From CAVROT01 sp963722905 (GTDB taxonomy: Bacteria > Pseudomonadota > Alphaproteobacteria > Rhodobacterales > Rhodobacteraceae): a DNA stretch of 64,000 bases. The stretch lies in assembly GCA_963722905.1 (NCBI GenBank), contig CAVROT010000004.1, positions 372,001 through 436,000 on the forward strand. Direction: 5' to 3'. Position 1 is the first letter of the stretch. Each line of letters starts with the position of its first letter. Below are positions 52,442 through 61,403 of the stretch, one piece after another. The position numbers were made by a program, and so were the translations under genes. The notes under the pieces were generated by a model, which ran no database searches, was not told where the DNA came from, and was given only the letters and a program-made list of their open reading frames with translations.

Positions 52442-55212
52442 GTGCCGGTACGCCGCGCCAGCAGCGCCCGGGCGTCGCAGATCGCGTCGAAGGGCGCGTC
52501 CGACAGGCTGGCCCATGCCGCCCGGGCGGCTCCGGTGTCGAACTCGGCATCGGCGTGCAGGGTCTCGGGGAACTCCGCGATGACGCGCGCGATGCCGGGC
52601 GGCAGATCGACGGCGGCCAGCCACTCCGCGCCGGACAGCAGAGCGGGGCCGCCGGGGATCACCCGGCCGGCCACGAGGTTGTAGGCCGGAACGTCCGGCC
52701 CCGATATGGGGCCGAGCAGGAACGCCGCCGCCGCGGTGACGTCCGTCATTGGAAAGCACAACCCTTGCGGCCAGAGGTCCGCCCGGGCGGACGCTGCGAG
52801 GATGATCTCGTAGATGTCGCGCGGGTTCGGCGCCCCGACATCGTAGAGCGAGGGCAATCGCACGATGGCGGCCGTAATGCCCGAGCCCGCGATCGCCACC
52901 TCCGCCGCGATCTTGGCGGCGCCGTAGCCGGTACAGCCGTCCCAGGGTCCGGCCACGCTCTCGGGCCAGGGGCCGCCACGGTCGGGAAAGACCGCAGTCG
53001 ACGACGTGAATCGCAGATCGGCCCCGGCCGCGCGGCAGAAGGACAGGACCGTGTCGATGCCGCGTGCCGACCATCTCAGCATCTCCGCCTCGCCGATCGC
53101 CATGTTGACCATGGCCGCGCAGTGCACGACCGACCCCACCATCGTCGCCAGCGCGTCGTGGGACGCCTCGTCCAGCCCGAATTGCGGTGCGTCGAGCACG
53201 CCGGACACCATCGCGTAGCGATCCGGGGCGACGCCGTGCGTGCGCGCAACGTCGTCCAGCCGGTCGCGGGCACCGCGCCGCTTGTCGCGCACGAGGCAAT
53301 AGACGACGTGCCCCGGCGGCAGATCCCGCGCCGCACGGGCGAGGACGTGTCCGCCCAGAAAGCCGGTCGCACCGGTGAGCAGGATCCCCGGGCGGTCGAA
53401 GCCGCCCAAGACGGGGGGCGCGTCGGCCTCCTTCTCCAGCAGCTGTCCCAGCCTGTGCAGGGGCACGTTCATCGCCAGGTCGAAGTCGACGGGGCGGCCG
53501 TAGACCTCTTCGAGCCGGACCATCATCGTCACGCACATCAGGGAGTCGCCGCCCATGTCGTGGAAGGTGAGCGCGGGATCGATCCGGTCCGGCGCGCATC
53601 CCATGGCCGCGGCGGCGGCGGCGAGCACCACGTCCGCCGACGCCGCGCCCCCCTCTGCGTCCCCGCCCGCATCCGCGGCGATGGCCGGCAGGGACCGCGG
53701 GTCGGCCTTGCCCGAGACGGGGTGCAGCGGGATCGCGTCCATCTGCACCAGGTAGGCCGGCACGCAATAGGCGGGCAGCACCGCGCGCAACGCGGCGGAC
53801 AGGGCGGCGGGCATCCGGTTCGTGCCGGGTCCGATGCCCCACCGGTCCGCGTTCGCGCGCGCCTGGTCGGCGTTGGCCGCGAAGTAGAAGATCAGCGTCT
53901 GCCCCCGTCCGCCGACCTCGGCCACCCAGGGCACGGCCTGCGCGAAGGCGAGGTACTGGCGCATCGCGTCGGTGAGGTCGCGGGTCTGGATGGAGAAGCC
54001 GCGCAGCTTGAGCATGTGCGCGATGCGGCCCTCGATGTGCAGCGCGCCGTCCCCGTCCAGCCATGCCTGGTCGCCGGTGTCGTAGAGTCGTGCCTGGCGG
54101 CCGTCGATGGGGAGGGTCCGGAACCGCAGGAGCGTCTCCTCGGGGCGGTTGACATAGCCCGGCCCCAGCATCCGGGGGCCTTCGAAATGCAGCCGCCCGG
54201 AGATGCCGGGCGGGCACGGCGAATCGGCCTCGTCCAGGATGACGGCGCGCAGGTGCCGCATCGGGATGCCCACCGAGGCGGGGCCGCCGCCCGAGGGCGC
54301 GGTCAGACGCGACATGCACACGTCATGGGTCTCGCAGATGCTGTAGAGGTTCCACAATTCGGCCCCCGGCACCTTGTCCAGCGAGGCCGCGATCAGGTCG
54401 TCGCTCACGACCTCGCCGTTGAGCACGATGCGTCCCAAGGGCAGGGCGGCGGCGGTCTCGCGGTCGAGCGCGGTCAGGAACGTGTCGTAGAACGACGGCG
54501 TGAACAGCATCTCGTCGATCTCGTGACGGATCAGGAAGTCGGCCAGGCCGCGTGGGGCCATCAGCGTCCCGGGGTCCGGAAACCACAATTCGCCCCCCTC
54601 GCGCAGGGGGCGGAACATCTCCCAGATGGCGAAGATGTAGATCCCGACCCGAAAGCCCGGACCATAGGGCGTGAAGGCGTCGCGCCATTCGTAGGACAGG
54701 AAGGCCGCGTCCTGCGCGACCGGGATGCATTTGGGCCGCCCCGTGGTGCCGGACGTGGCCACGAGATAGATCGGCTGGTCGGGCGCGACGCGGGCGGCGC
54801 TGAGCGGTGCGAGGGGGGCGGTATCGACCGCTCCGATCAGGGTGGCCGCGTCCAGCCTGCGGCAGTCCCCCGGCAGGTGGCCGACGGCAGCGGGCTGGGA
54901 CGTGACGACCAGCTTCACGCCCAGTTCCGAGATGATGTTGTGCAGAACCATCTGCGGCATGGCCGGGTCGAGGTGCACGAAGGGCCCGCCGTGGACCACG
55001 CAGGCGACGGCGCTCGCGGCCATCGCGACGCCGGGCGCCCCGAATATGCCCACGACCCCTGACGTGCGAAGATGCGGCGCCATCCGTTCGGCGAAGCTGC
55101 CGATCTGGCCGTAGGTAAGCCGCTGCCCGGAACCCGATGCCATGGCCGGGCGGTCTTCGTGCTCCGCGATGGCGCGCACCAGTTGCGAGGGGACCGAATG
55201 TAGGTCTGGCAT
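52414..55212 (-). CDS. Adenylation-thiolation-reductase (A-T-R) enzyme, condensation-less NRPS module / carboxylate-reductase-like
   Basis: 932 residues from ATG 55212. The adenylation domain (about 1-500) has the A3 loop LVATSGTTGRPKC, the A7 motif LYDTGDQAWLDGDG, A8 GRIAHMLKLRGFSIQ and A10 Lys in PVSGKADPRSL; the usual A5 NxYGPTE reads NLYSICETHD. A carrier domain follows with the phosphopantetheine Ser in DMGGDSLMC (about 590). The C-terminal reductase (about 640-932) has NAD(P) loop LLTGATGFLGGHVL, FTSSTAVF and the Tyr-Lys pair in GYGAAKIAAEV. This is the layout of carboxylic acid and aminoadipate reductases: activate an acid, load it, release an aldehyde. Substrate unknown. No phosphopantetheinyl transferase is seen nearby. 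Confidence 0.92.
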   Translation of the reverse strand: MPDLHSVPSQLVRAIAEHEDRPAMASGSGQRLTYGQIGSFAERMAPHLRTSGVVGIFGAPGVAMAASAVACVVHGGPFVHLDPAMPQMVLHNIISELGVKLVVTSQPAAVGHLPGDCRRLDAATLIGAVDTAPLAPLSAARVAPDQPIYLVATSGTTGRPKCIPVAQDAAFLSYEWRDAFTPYGPGFRVGIYIFAIWEMFRPLREGGELWFPDPGTLMAPRGLADFLIRHEIDEMLFTPSFYDTFLTALDRETAAALPLGRIVLNGEVVSDDLIAASLDKVPGAELWNLYSICETHDVCMSRLTAPSGGGPASVGIPMRHLRAVILDEADSPCPPGISGRLHFEGPRMLGPGYVNRPEETLLRFRTLPIDGRQARLYDTGDQAWLDGDGALHIEGRIAHMLKLRGFSIQTRDLTDAMRQYLAFAQAVPWVAEVGGRGQTLIFYFAANADQARANADRWGIGPGTNRMPAALSAALRAVLPAYCVPAYLVQMDAIPLHPVSGKADPRSLPAIAADAGGDAEGGAASADVVLAAAAAAMGCAPDRIDPALTFHDMGGDSLMCVTMMVRLEEVYGRPVDFDLAMNVPLHRLGQLLEKEADAPPVLGGFDRPGILLTGATGFLGGHVLARAARDLPPGHVVYCLVRDKRRGARDRLDDVARTHGVAPDRYAMVSGVLDAPQFGLDEASHDALATMVGSVVHCAAMVNMAIGEAEMLRWSARGIDTVLSFCRAAGADLRFTSSTAVFPDRGGPWPESVAGPWDGCTGYGAAKIAAEVAIAGSGITAAIVRLPSLYDVGAPNPRDIYEIILAASARADLWPQGLCFPMTDVTAAAAFLLGPISGPDVPAYNLVAGRVIPGGPALLSGAEWLAAVDLPPGIARVIAEFPETLHADAEFDTGAARAAWASLSDAPFDAICDARALLARRTGTYQGEPALT

Positions 55213-55559
55213 GAAGAACGGCTCCCTGAAAGGCTCGTGTCGGCGCGCCGCCATGCGGTTCCTGCGGGCAACTTCCGACCGGTGCGCCGCAACCGGATCG
55301 CCCTGGTCGAACTGCGCCACGCCCTCGTTCGCCGAGCTTGTCCAGATGGCTTTGACACCCCACGGAGGGTTACCTCGTGGCGGTACCAACGTCGAGATTC
55401 GTGGCAGTCATTCATGCATCCCACGGCAACCGGCGGAAAGGGCTCGAGGTGGACATCCCTTCCTGTCGCCATGAAATGTCTGTGGTATCCCGGCATCCTG
55501 CGCCGACCGCGATCCATTCGTCGCAAGTGTCCGGTCCGATGGCTGCTTGTCGTAGGTCC
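55213..55559. other. Upstream region of the A-T-R gene; no gene seen
   Basis: Mixed sequence between the A-T-R start and the IS66 remains. Frames here translate to nothing recognisable. It must hold the A-T-R promoter, which I cannot place with confidence. Confidence 0.5.
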
Positions 55560-56173
55560 GGGGAAGAACCTTATCCCCGCGGGTGATCTTGTAGTCTGGG
55601 ATGCGAGCGAGGGTATCGGCGAGCCAGGCGTGGGGATCGACGTCGTTGAGCTTGGCGGTCTCGATGAGGGTGGCGGCGATGGCGATGGCCTTGCCGCCAG
55701 TGGCCGATCCGGCGAAGAGCCGGTTCTTGCGCCCCGGGGCGCAGCCGCGCATGGCGCGTTCGGCAGCGCTGCTGTCGATCTCGAAAGCGCCGTCCGACAG
55801 GTGTGGCCGAGGGCGCGGCAGGCGGTTCGGTGCATGGCGGATGGCCGCCGCGAGCGGGGTCTTTCCCGACAGGCTGGGCATCTGTTCGTCGAGCCCTGGT
55901 CGCCGGGGCGTCGAAGGCGGGGGCCGCGCGTTCTCGGCGGGCGCTCAGGCGTTCCTCCGGCGACGAGCCGCGAACGGTCTTCTTGGCGGTGCAGGGCTCG
56001 GCGAGGCGAGCGATCGCCTTTTGGGCGATAGCCGACCCTTGGGAGCGGTGTACGTCGACGAACTTGCGCCGCACGGGCGCGAGGCACGCCACCTCGCGGA
56101 TGTCGCCGCCACGGTATAGTTCCTCCAAGCCCGCATGTCCGTCACCGCGCCGCCAGCCAAACCCGCGCACCAT
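55541..56173 (-). pseudogene. IS66 transposase TnpC, C-terminal fragment, frameshifted
   Basis: From 56173 one frame reads GLEELYRGGDIREVACLAPV and RRKFVDVHRSQGSAIAQKAI, then ARRERAAPAFD. Near 55880 the reading passes to a second frame: LSGKTPLAAAIRHAPNRLP, FEIDSSAAERAMRGCAPGRK and NRLFAGSATGGKAIAIAATL. These are consecutive segments of IS66 TnpC, including the final catalytic Glu region (AAERAMR). A single frameshift joins them; the first 300 or so residues are gone. Confidence 0.85.
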
Positions 56174-56185
56174 CGGGGATCGGGA

Positions 56186-56607
56186 TCACGGCTCGGGCTC
56201 CGACAGCGCCCGCAGGGAGCGCGGCGGCGCGGCGGAATTGTAGGCGCCTTCGATCCGCACGCGGTGTCCGCCCGCCAGCGCGTTCTCCGTCACGCCCGTC
56301 GGACGGGGGGCCGCCGACGCGTCCGGCGAAGGCAGCGTGTCCACTTCCTCACCCAGTTCCACGGGCAGGAAAGTCGCCATGGCGGTGCCCGTCGTCTCGT
56401 CGATTTCGGCGGCCAGCGTCTCGATCAGCGGCTCCGCATCCTCCGACGCGAAGCGCGCGTCCCGCAGCCATGTGAACACCGGGTTCGCGTTCAAATCGTA
56501 GCGCCGCGCGACCTGGCTCACCAAGATGCCGGAAGTCGAGCCTGCCGGTAAATCCTCCGCTTCCCGTCATCCGCCCGGATGCGCCGCTTCCGCGCCCGCT
56601 TCGTCAT
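56186..56607 (-). pseudogene. IS66 accessory protein TnpA, frameshifted
   Basis: From ATG 56607 the frame reads MTKRARKRRIRADDGKRRIY then stops with TGA after RQARLPASW. The neighbouring frame continues VSQVARRYDLNANPVFTWLR, the TnpA helix-turn-helix, and ends with GGHRVRIEGAYNSAAPPRSL. A single frameshift near 56535 separates the pieces. Confidence 0.82.
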
Positions 56608-56941
56608 CCGCACCAGCCCCGCAATGTCCACTATCGCTGATGGACACTACAGCCACGCTATCGCCTCAGGCAGGGCCGGCAGACCCGACGCTCACCGTGG
56701 CGCCGGGCTTACGACCGCCGGATGTCGCCGTTCAGGTTCTTCGGTGCTGGACAGTAAATTGACGTGATGGACAAATTACGGCGGGTGTGGAGCGAGCCAG
56801 TGTCCGAGAAACGACGCGTGCCACCGCAAAGTGCGGACGCCATTGGACCTCATCACCCTTGCAACAGGCCATAGCCGGCTCATGCGGTCCGGCGCGCCTT
56901 GCGCGGTGGCGACAGCGCCGCCGCCCCCGCATTCCGGCGGC
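56608..56941. other. Intergenic, 334 bp, no gene seen
   Basis: Probably the outer part of the IS66 remnant plus the terminator side of gdh. The segment contains GTCCACTATCGCTGATGGAC, a symmetrical GTCCA...TGGAC hairpin at about 56627-56646, which could be an IS-derived structure. No RNA or protein recognised. Confidence 0.45.
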
Positions 56942-58399
56942 TCAGAGGCCCTTGGCGCGGTAGCTGGCCGCGACGCGTTCGATTGCGACGAGGTAGGCGG
57001 CGGTGCGCAGGTCGGTGACGTCGTCGCGCGCGCGCCAGACCGACGCGATGGACTGGTAGGCCGCGCGCATGGTGTCGTCGAGGCCTGAACGCACCAGTTC
57101 CAGCTCGCCCGCGCCGCGCAGGTACTGTTCCTTGAACCCGGGCGACAGCGTCCAGTTGATCGAGCTGTCGCGGCTGATCCGCTCCAGCTCGTCGACGATC
57201 AGCTGGTGACGCGATTCCTCGGCCCGGCGCTGCATCCGGCCGAAGCGGATGTGCGACAGGTTCTTGACCCATTCGAAGTAGCTGACCGTCACGCCGCCCG
57301 CGTTGGCGTACATGTCGGGAATGATGACGGTGCCCTTGTCGCGGAGGATCTCGTCCGCACCGGCGGTCACGGGGCCGTTCGCGGCCTCGATGATGAGGGG
57401 CGCCCTGATCCTGTCGGCGTTGCCGAGATTGATCGTCCCCTCCAGCGCCGCCGGGATGAGGATGTCGCACTCGGCCTCCAGCACGGAGGCCCCGTCCTCG
57501 TGATAGGTGCCTTCGCCAAAGCCCTTCACGCCGCCGTGGGTGCCGATCCAGTCGTGCACCTTCTGAACGTCGAGCCCCTTCTCGGCCGTAAGAGCGCCGT
57601 CGCGTTCGCCGATGCCGACGATGACGGCGCCGTCCTCCTCGCTGAGGAACTTTGCCGCGTGGTAACCGACGTTCCCGAGGCCTTGCACGATGATGCGCTT
57701 GCCCTCCAGGCTGCCGGTGAGGCCGGTCTTGGCCACGTCCTGGGGATGACGAAAGAACTCGCGCAGTGCGTATTGCACGCCTCGGCCCGTCGCTTCCGTC
57801 CGCCCCTGGATGCCGCCGGCGTTGATCGGCTTGCCGGTGACGCAGGCGTTGCCGTTGATGTCGGTGGTGTTCATCCGCTTGTACTGGTCGGCGATCCACG
57901 CCATCTCGCGCTCCCCGGTGCCCATGTCGGGGGCGGGCACGTTCTGGCTGGGGTTGATGAGGTCGCGCTTGATCAGCTCGTAGGCGAAGCGGCGGGTGAT
58001 CTGCTCCAGCTCGTGGGGTTCCCACGCGCGGGGGTCGATGCGCAGCCCGCCCTTGGAGCCGCCATAGGGCACCTCGACCAAAGCGCACTTGTAGGTCATC
58101 AGCGCCGCCAGCGCCTCGACCTCGTCCTGATGGACGCCCAGCGCGAAGCGGATGCCGCCCTTCACGGGTTCCATGTGTTCCGAATGGACGCTGCGATAGC
58201 CGGTGAAGGTGTGGATTGCGCCGCGCAGCCGCACACCGAAGCGGACCGTGTAGGTGGCGTTGCAGACCCTTATCTTCTCTTCCAGACCGGGCGACAGGTC
58301 CATCATCGCGACCGCGCGGTTGAACATCAGATCGACGCTTTCGCGGAAGCTGGGCTCGGGCTGCCGTTGTTCCAATTCCTCGACCGTGCTGGCGTCCAT
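56942..58399 (-). CDS. Glutamate dehydrogenase (Glu/Leu/Phe/Val family)
   Basis: 485 residues from ATG 58399, after GGGAGGG. Interconverts glutamate and 2-oxoglutarate. Catalytic Lys in VPYGGSKGGLRIDP, substrate-binding GGIRFALGVHQDEVEALAA, and Rossmann motif VQGLGNVGYHAAKFL. PDMGTGEREMAWIADQY is conserved in this family. Cofactor preference cannot be read with certainty. Confidence 0.95.
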   Translation of the reverse strand: MDASTVEELEQRQPEPSFRESVDLMFNRAVAMMDLSPGLEEKIRVCNATYTVRFGVRLRGAIHTFTGYRSVHSEHMEPVKGGIRFALGVHQDEVEALAALMTYKCALVEVPYGGSKGGLRIDPRAWEPHELEQITRRFAYELIKRDLINPSQNVPAPDMGTGEREMAWIADQYKRMNTTDINGNACVTGKPINAGGIQGRTEATGRGVQYALREFFRHPQDVAKTGLTGSLEGKRIIVQGLGNVGYHAAKFLSEEDGAVIVGIGERDGALTAEKGLDVQKVHDWIGTHGGVKGFGEGTYHEDGASVLEAECDILIPAALEGTINLGNADRIRAPLIIEAANGPVTAGADEILRDKGTVIIPDMYANAGGVTVSYFEWVKNLSHIRFGRMQRRAEESRHQLIVDELERISRDSSINWTLSPGFKEQYLRGAGELELVRSGLDDTMRAAYQSIASVWRARDDVTDLRTAAYLVAIERVAASYRAKGL

Positions 58400-58500
58400 C
58401 GTGCCCTCCCTGGTGGCATGCGACTCACCCCGGAGCCGCCTTCCGTGTCCTGACGATACCCGCGATGCGGTATTAACCCCATCCCCGAAATGCCGGTAAT

Positions 58501-59217
58501 TTAATCGTCCTGCCTGCCCCGATGCCTCGGGTCCCGTCCGGCGGCCCGGTCGGCCAGCATCATCGTCAGCATCTCGGCCATCGCCTTGGTCTCGGCCCGG
58601 CCCAGCACGCCGCCGACGCCCAGCCGCCGCCCGAACCGCCACCAGAGCCCGGGCGCCCAGCCGGCGGGCATCGCCCGCGCCAGCCGCAGCGCGAATCCGT
58701 TGGACGGCTTGAACGCGAAAGGCCCCCGATCGACGCCAAGGATGTTGTCCAGCGGCGCCAGCACCCGCCCCGCGTCGTCACTGACACCCAGGGCCGACAG
58801 CACGATGCAAGCCTGCGTGGCCTGCCTGAGCCGCAGCGCCGCGAGGACCGCCCCGGCCCCTATCACCGCAAGCGCCAGCCGGAACAGGTCGCCGCTGCCG
58901 CCGGCCGCACCCGACCACGAGACGACGGCGACCCATAGCAGCAGCCCGCCCAACCCCACAAGGACGGCCGTCGCCATCCCGCGGCGCAGGGGCGAGGCGG
59001 CGATCTGGATGACGGGCGCCTCGGGAATCCCGCCGGTTCGTCCATCGTCCCCAACTGCATCGGCGGCGTCGTCCTGAGGGTTACGTGGCACGACGTCGCC
59101 TTCGTCTTGTCCCGTCTGCGGTCCGGGGGCGCCCTCACCCCGCTCCCCCGGCCCGTCGCGCACGTCGTCGTCGCCTGGCCCCGCATCGGGTCCGCGCCCG
59201 CCTGTCCCTTGGGTCAT
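58501..59217 (-). CDS. Membrane protein of unknown function
   Basis: 238 residues from ATG 59217. The N-terminal 70 residues are Gly/Asp/Pro-rich and disordered (GPGDDDVRDGPGERGEGAPG). Two hydrophobic helices follow at about 84-103 (AVLVGLGGLLLWVAVVSW) and 110-130 (LFRLALAVIGAGAVLAALRL). The C-terminal cytoplasmic part has conserved-looking DRGPFAFKPSNGFALRLAR and GWAPGLWWRFGRRLGVGG, ending with an R/D tail. Seen in Rhodobacteraceae without a function. Confidence 0.75.
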   Translation of the reverse strand: MTQGTGGRGPDAGPGDDDVRDGPGERGEGAPGPQTGQDEGDVVPRNPQDDAADAVGDDGRTGGIPEAPVIQIAASPLRRGMATAVLVGLGGLLLWVAVVSWSGAAGGSGDLFRLALAVIGAGAVLAALRLRQATQACIVLSALGVSDDAGRVLAPLDNILGVDRGPFAFKPSNGFALRLARAMPAGWAPGLWWRFGRRLGVGGVLGRAETKAMAEMLTMMLADRAAGRDPRHRGRQDD

Positions 59218-59311
59218 TCCATCCGCTCCCTTTCCGGACGCGATAGCCGCGGATGGCGCCGGGCGAAAGGCGCGCTTGCTCCGGCGGCTGCGGGATGCCT
59301 ATCACTCGGAC

Positions 59312-59641
59312 ATGATCCCGACGATACGACGCCGCACCGCCACCATCGCCGCCGCGGCCCTGTCCGTCGCGACTGCCTGCACCCCGTTTCCCGATCCCGC
59401 GCCGCCCGCCGTCCACTCCGCCCTGGGTCCGTCACAGGCAACCGCACCGCCCCGGCTGCTGCCCCTGTCGGACCTCGTGGCACCGACGACGGCGGGCACC
59501 GGCGATATCCAGTCCGATCCCGAAGGCGCGGCTCTGACGGCGCGCGCCGCCCGACTGCGGGCACGGGCGGCCGGGATGCGCGGTCCCGCCGTCGATCCGG
59601 AGACGCGCGCCCGCCTCGACGCCGCTACCGCCGGAACCTGA
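59312..59641 (+). CDS. Putative small lipoprotein
   Basis: 109 residues from ATG 59312. A short signal ends SVATACTPFPDP, so the Cys is the likely lipidation site. The remainder is Ala/Pro-rich and contains PRLLPLSDLVAP then ALTARAARLRARAAGMRGPA, a pattern of small envelope lipoproteins in this family. Unknown function; divergent from the preceding membrane protein. Confidence 0.72.
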   Translation: MIPTIRRRTATIAAAALSVATACTPFPDPAPPAVHSALGPSQATAPPRLLPLSDLVAPTTAGTGDIQSDPEGAALTARAARLRARAAGMRGPAVDPETRARLDAATAGT

Positions 59642-59731
59642 GCCCGCTGGACGGGGCCGGCCGCACTGGCCGTCGGGAACGGGAGAGGTTACGTCCGGTA
59701 GCGACCTAACTACCGGATCGGGGGCACCGCC

Positions 59732-61060
59732 ATGGCAGACACAGACACAGTGCCGCAAGCCGGCGCCGGGACAAGGGGCAAGCCGCTGCGTCTGGGCATC
59801 GCGGGGCTTGGCACGGTCGGCGCGGGGGTGGTCCGCATGGTGCAGCGGCACGGCGACCTGCTGGCAGCACGCTGTGGCCGCGAGATAACGATTGCCGCCG
59901 TCTGCGCGCGCGACCGCTCGCGCGACCGCGGCCTGAGACTGGGCGCCTACGCGTGGGAGGACGATGCCACGGCCCTCGCGCGCCGCGACGACGTCGATGT
60001 CCTGGTGGAGCTCGTCGGCGGGGACACCGGCGCTGCGCCCGACGCGGTGCGGGCGGCGCTGGCGGCGGGCAAGGACGTGGTGACGGCCAACAAGGCGATG
60101 CTGGCCCTGCACGGTCAATCGCTTGCCGAGCAGGCCGAGGGCGCCGGCCGCGCACTGCGGTTCGAGGCGGCCGTCGCTGGCGGCATCCCGGCGGTGAAGG
60201 CCCTGACCGAGGGTCTGGCCGGCAACGACGTCACCCGCGTGATGGGCGTCATGAACGGCACCTGCAACTACATCCTCACCCGGATGGAGCGGGCGGGCCT
60301 GCCCTATGCCGACGTCTTCGCCGAGGCGCAGGCGATGGGATATCTCGAGTCCGACCCGACGCTGGACGTCGGCGGGATCGACGCCGCGCACAAGCTGGTG
60401 CTGCTGTCCTCCATCGCCTTCGGCACGCGGCCCGACTTCGCCGGCGTCGCCATCGAGGGGATCGAGCGGATCGGCATCGACGACATCCGGCAGGCCGCCG
60501 ACATGGGCTACCGGATCAAGCTGCTGGGCGTTGCGCGGATGACGGGGCGCGGGCTGGAGCAGCGCATGTCGCCCTGCCTCGTCCCGGCCGGGTCGCCCCT
60601 GGGGCAGCTGGAGGATGCGCAGAACATGGTGGTGCTGGAGGGCGACGCGGTGGGCCGCATCACCCTCCAGGGCGCCGGCGCCGGCGAAGGGCCGACGGCC
60701 AGCGCGGTGATGGCCGACGTCTGCGACATCGCGCGGGGGCTGCGGCCGCCGGTCTTCGGCCGCCCCGCCGCGTCGCTGGTCGCGGCACCGCCCGCGGTCG
60801 CCGCGACGCCAGCGCCGTTCTACCTGCGCATGCAGCTACTGGACCGCCCCGGCGCGCTGGCCCGCATCGCCACCGTCCTTGGCGACGCCGGCGTGTCGAT
60901 CGACCGGATGCGGCAGTACGACCACGGCGACACCGCGGCGCCGGTGCTGATCGTCACCCACCGCGTCGCGCGCGCGGCGCTGGACGCGGCGCTGGACGCG
61001 ATGGCGGGCACGGGAGTGCTTGTGGGCGACCCGGTGGCCCTGCGGATCGAGGACGTCTGA
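59732..61060 (+). CDS. hom: Homoserine dehydrogenase
   Basis: 442 residues. Makes homoserine from aspartate semialdehyde on the way to threonine and methionine. NAD(P) motif GIAGLGTVGAGVVRMVQRHG, VTANKAMLALHG, MGVMNGTCNYILTRME and the catalytic DVGGIDAAHKLVLLSSIAFG. A C-terminal ACT domain (RPGALARIATVLGDAGVSID) suggests threonine feedback. Normal length. Confidence 0.95.
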   Translation: MADTDTVPQAGAGTRGKPLRLGIAGLGTVGAGVVRMVQRHGDLLAARCGREITIAAVCARDRSRDRGLRLGAYAWEDDATALARRDDVDVLVELVGGDTGAAPDAVRAALAAGKDVVTANKAMLALHGQSLAEQAEGAGRALRFEAAVAGGIPAVKALTEGLAGNDVTRVMGVMNGTCNYILTRMERAGLPYADVFAEAQAMGYLESDPTLDVGGIDAAHKLVLLSSIAFGTRPDFAGVAIEGIERIGIDDIRQAADMGYRIKLLGVARMTGRGLEQRMSPCLVPAGSPLGQLEDAQNMVVLEGDAVGRITLQGAGAGEGPTASAVMADVCDIARGLRPPVFGRPAASLVAAPPAVAATPAPFYLRMQLLDRPGALARIATVLGDAGVSIDRMRQYDHGDTAAPVLIVTHRVARAALDAALDAMAGTGVLVGDPVALRIEDV

Positions 61061-61403
61061 GCGGCCCGTGCGCCCGAAGTCCGTCCCGCATGCGGGGGCC
61101 GCGGTGCATACCTGCGAAGGCAGAATGCCAGGAGTTACCCACCAGCGACCCTCGAACGGGCCGACGGCCGTACACGTGGCACAGTCTGTTCCGCGACAGC
61201 CCGTCCAGGCCCGACGCCTGCGGGACCAGCACCCTGCCCGGGCCAATCCGCCACCGCCTTGCCGGGATTGCAGGCGACGACTTTCGGACCGGCGACACCG
61301 GCGCGCCGTTGTCGCGCGCCCATCACCCGAAAGGACGCGGACCTTGTATAGCGGAGCCCCGTCGCGATAGACCGCGCGCGATCCCCTCCGAAAGGACGCC
61401 CAC
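61061..61403. other. Intergenic between hom and glpX; palindrome and short direct repeats
   Basis: 343 bases without a gene. The palindrome CCCGCATGCGGG at 61085-61096 repeats one at 22514. A direct repeat CCGAAAGGACGC occurs near 61328 and again near 61388, the second giving the glpX ribosome site. TTGTATAG near 61343 could be a -10 region for glpX. Confidence 0.5.
61085..61096. repeat. 12-bp palindrome CCCGCATGCGGG, copy 2
   Basis: Identical to 22514-22525. Both lie between genes and downstream of a stop codon, as expected of a small dispersed repeat, although two copies alone do not prove a family. Confidence 0.5.

Larger units (their letters stand above)
55540..56607 (-). mobile_element. 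IS66-family element, degraded remnant
   Basis: Contains broken pieces of tnpA and the C-terminal third of tnpC; tnpB and most of tnpC are missing. Terminal repeats were not found. Boundaries are approximate, taken from the coding pieces. Next to the A-T-R gene, it marks this stretch as accessory DNA. Confidence 0.8.
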
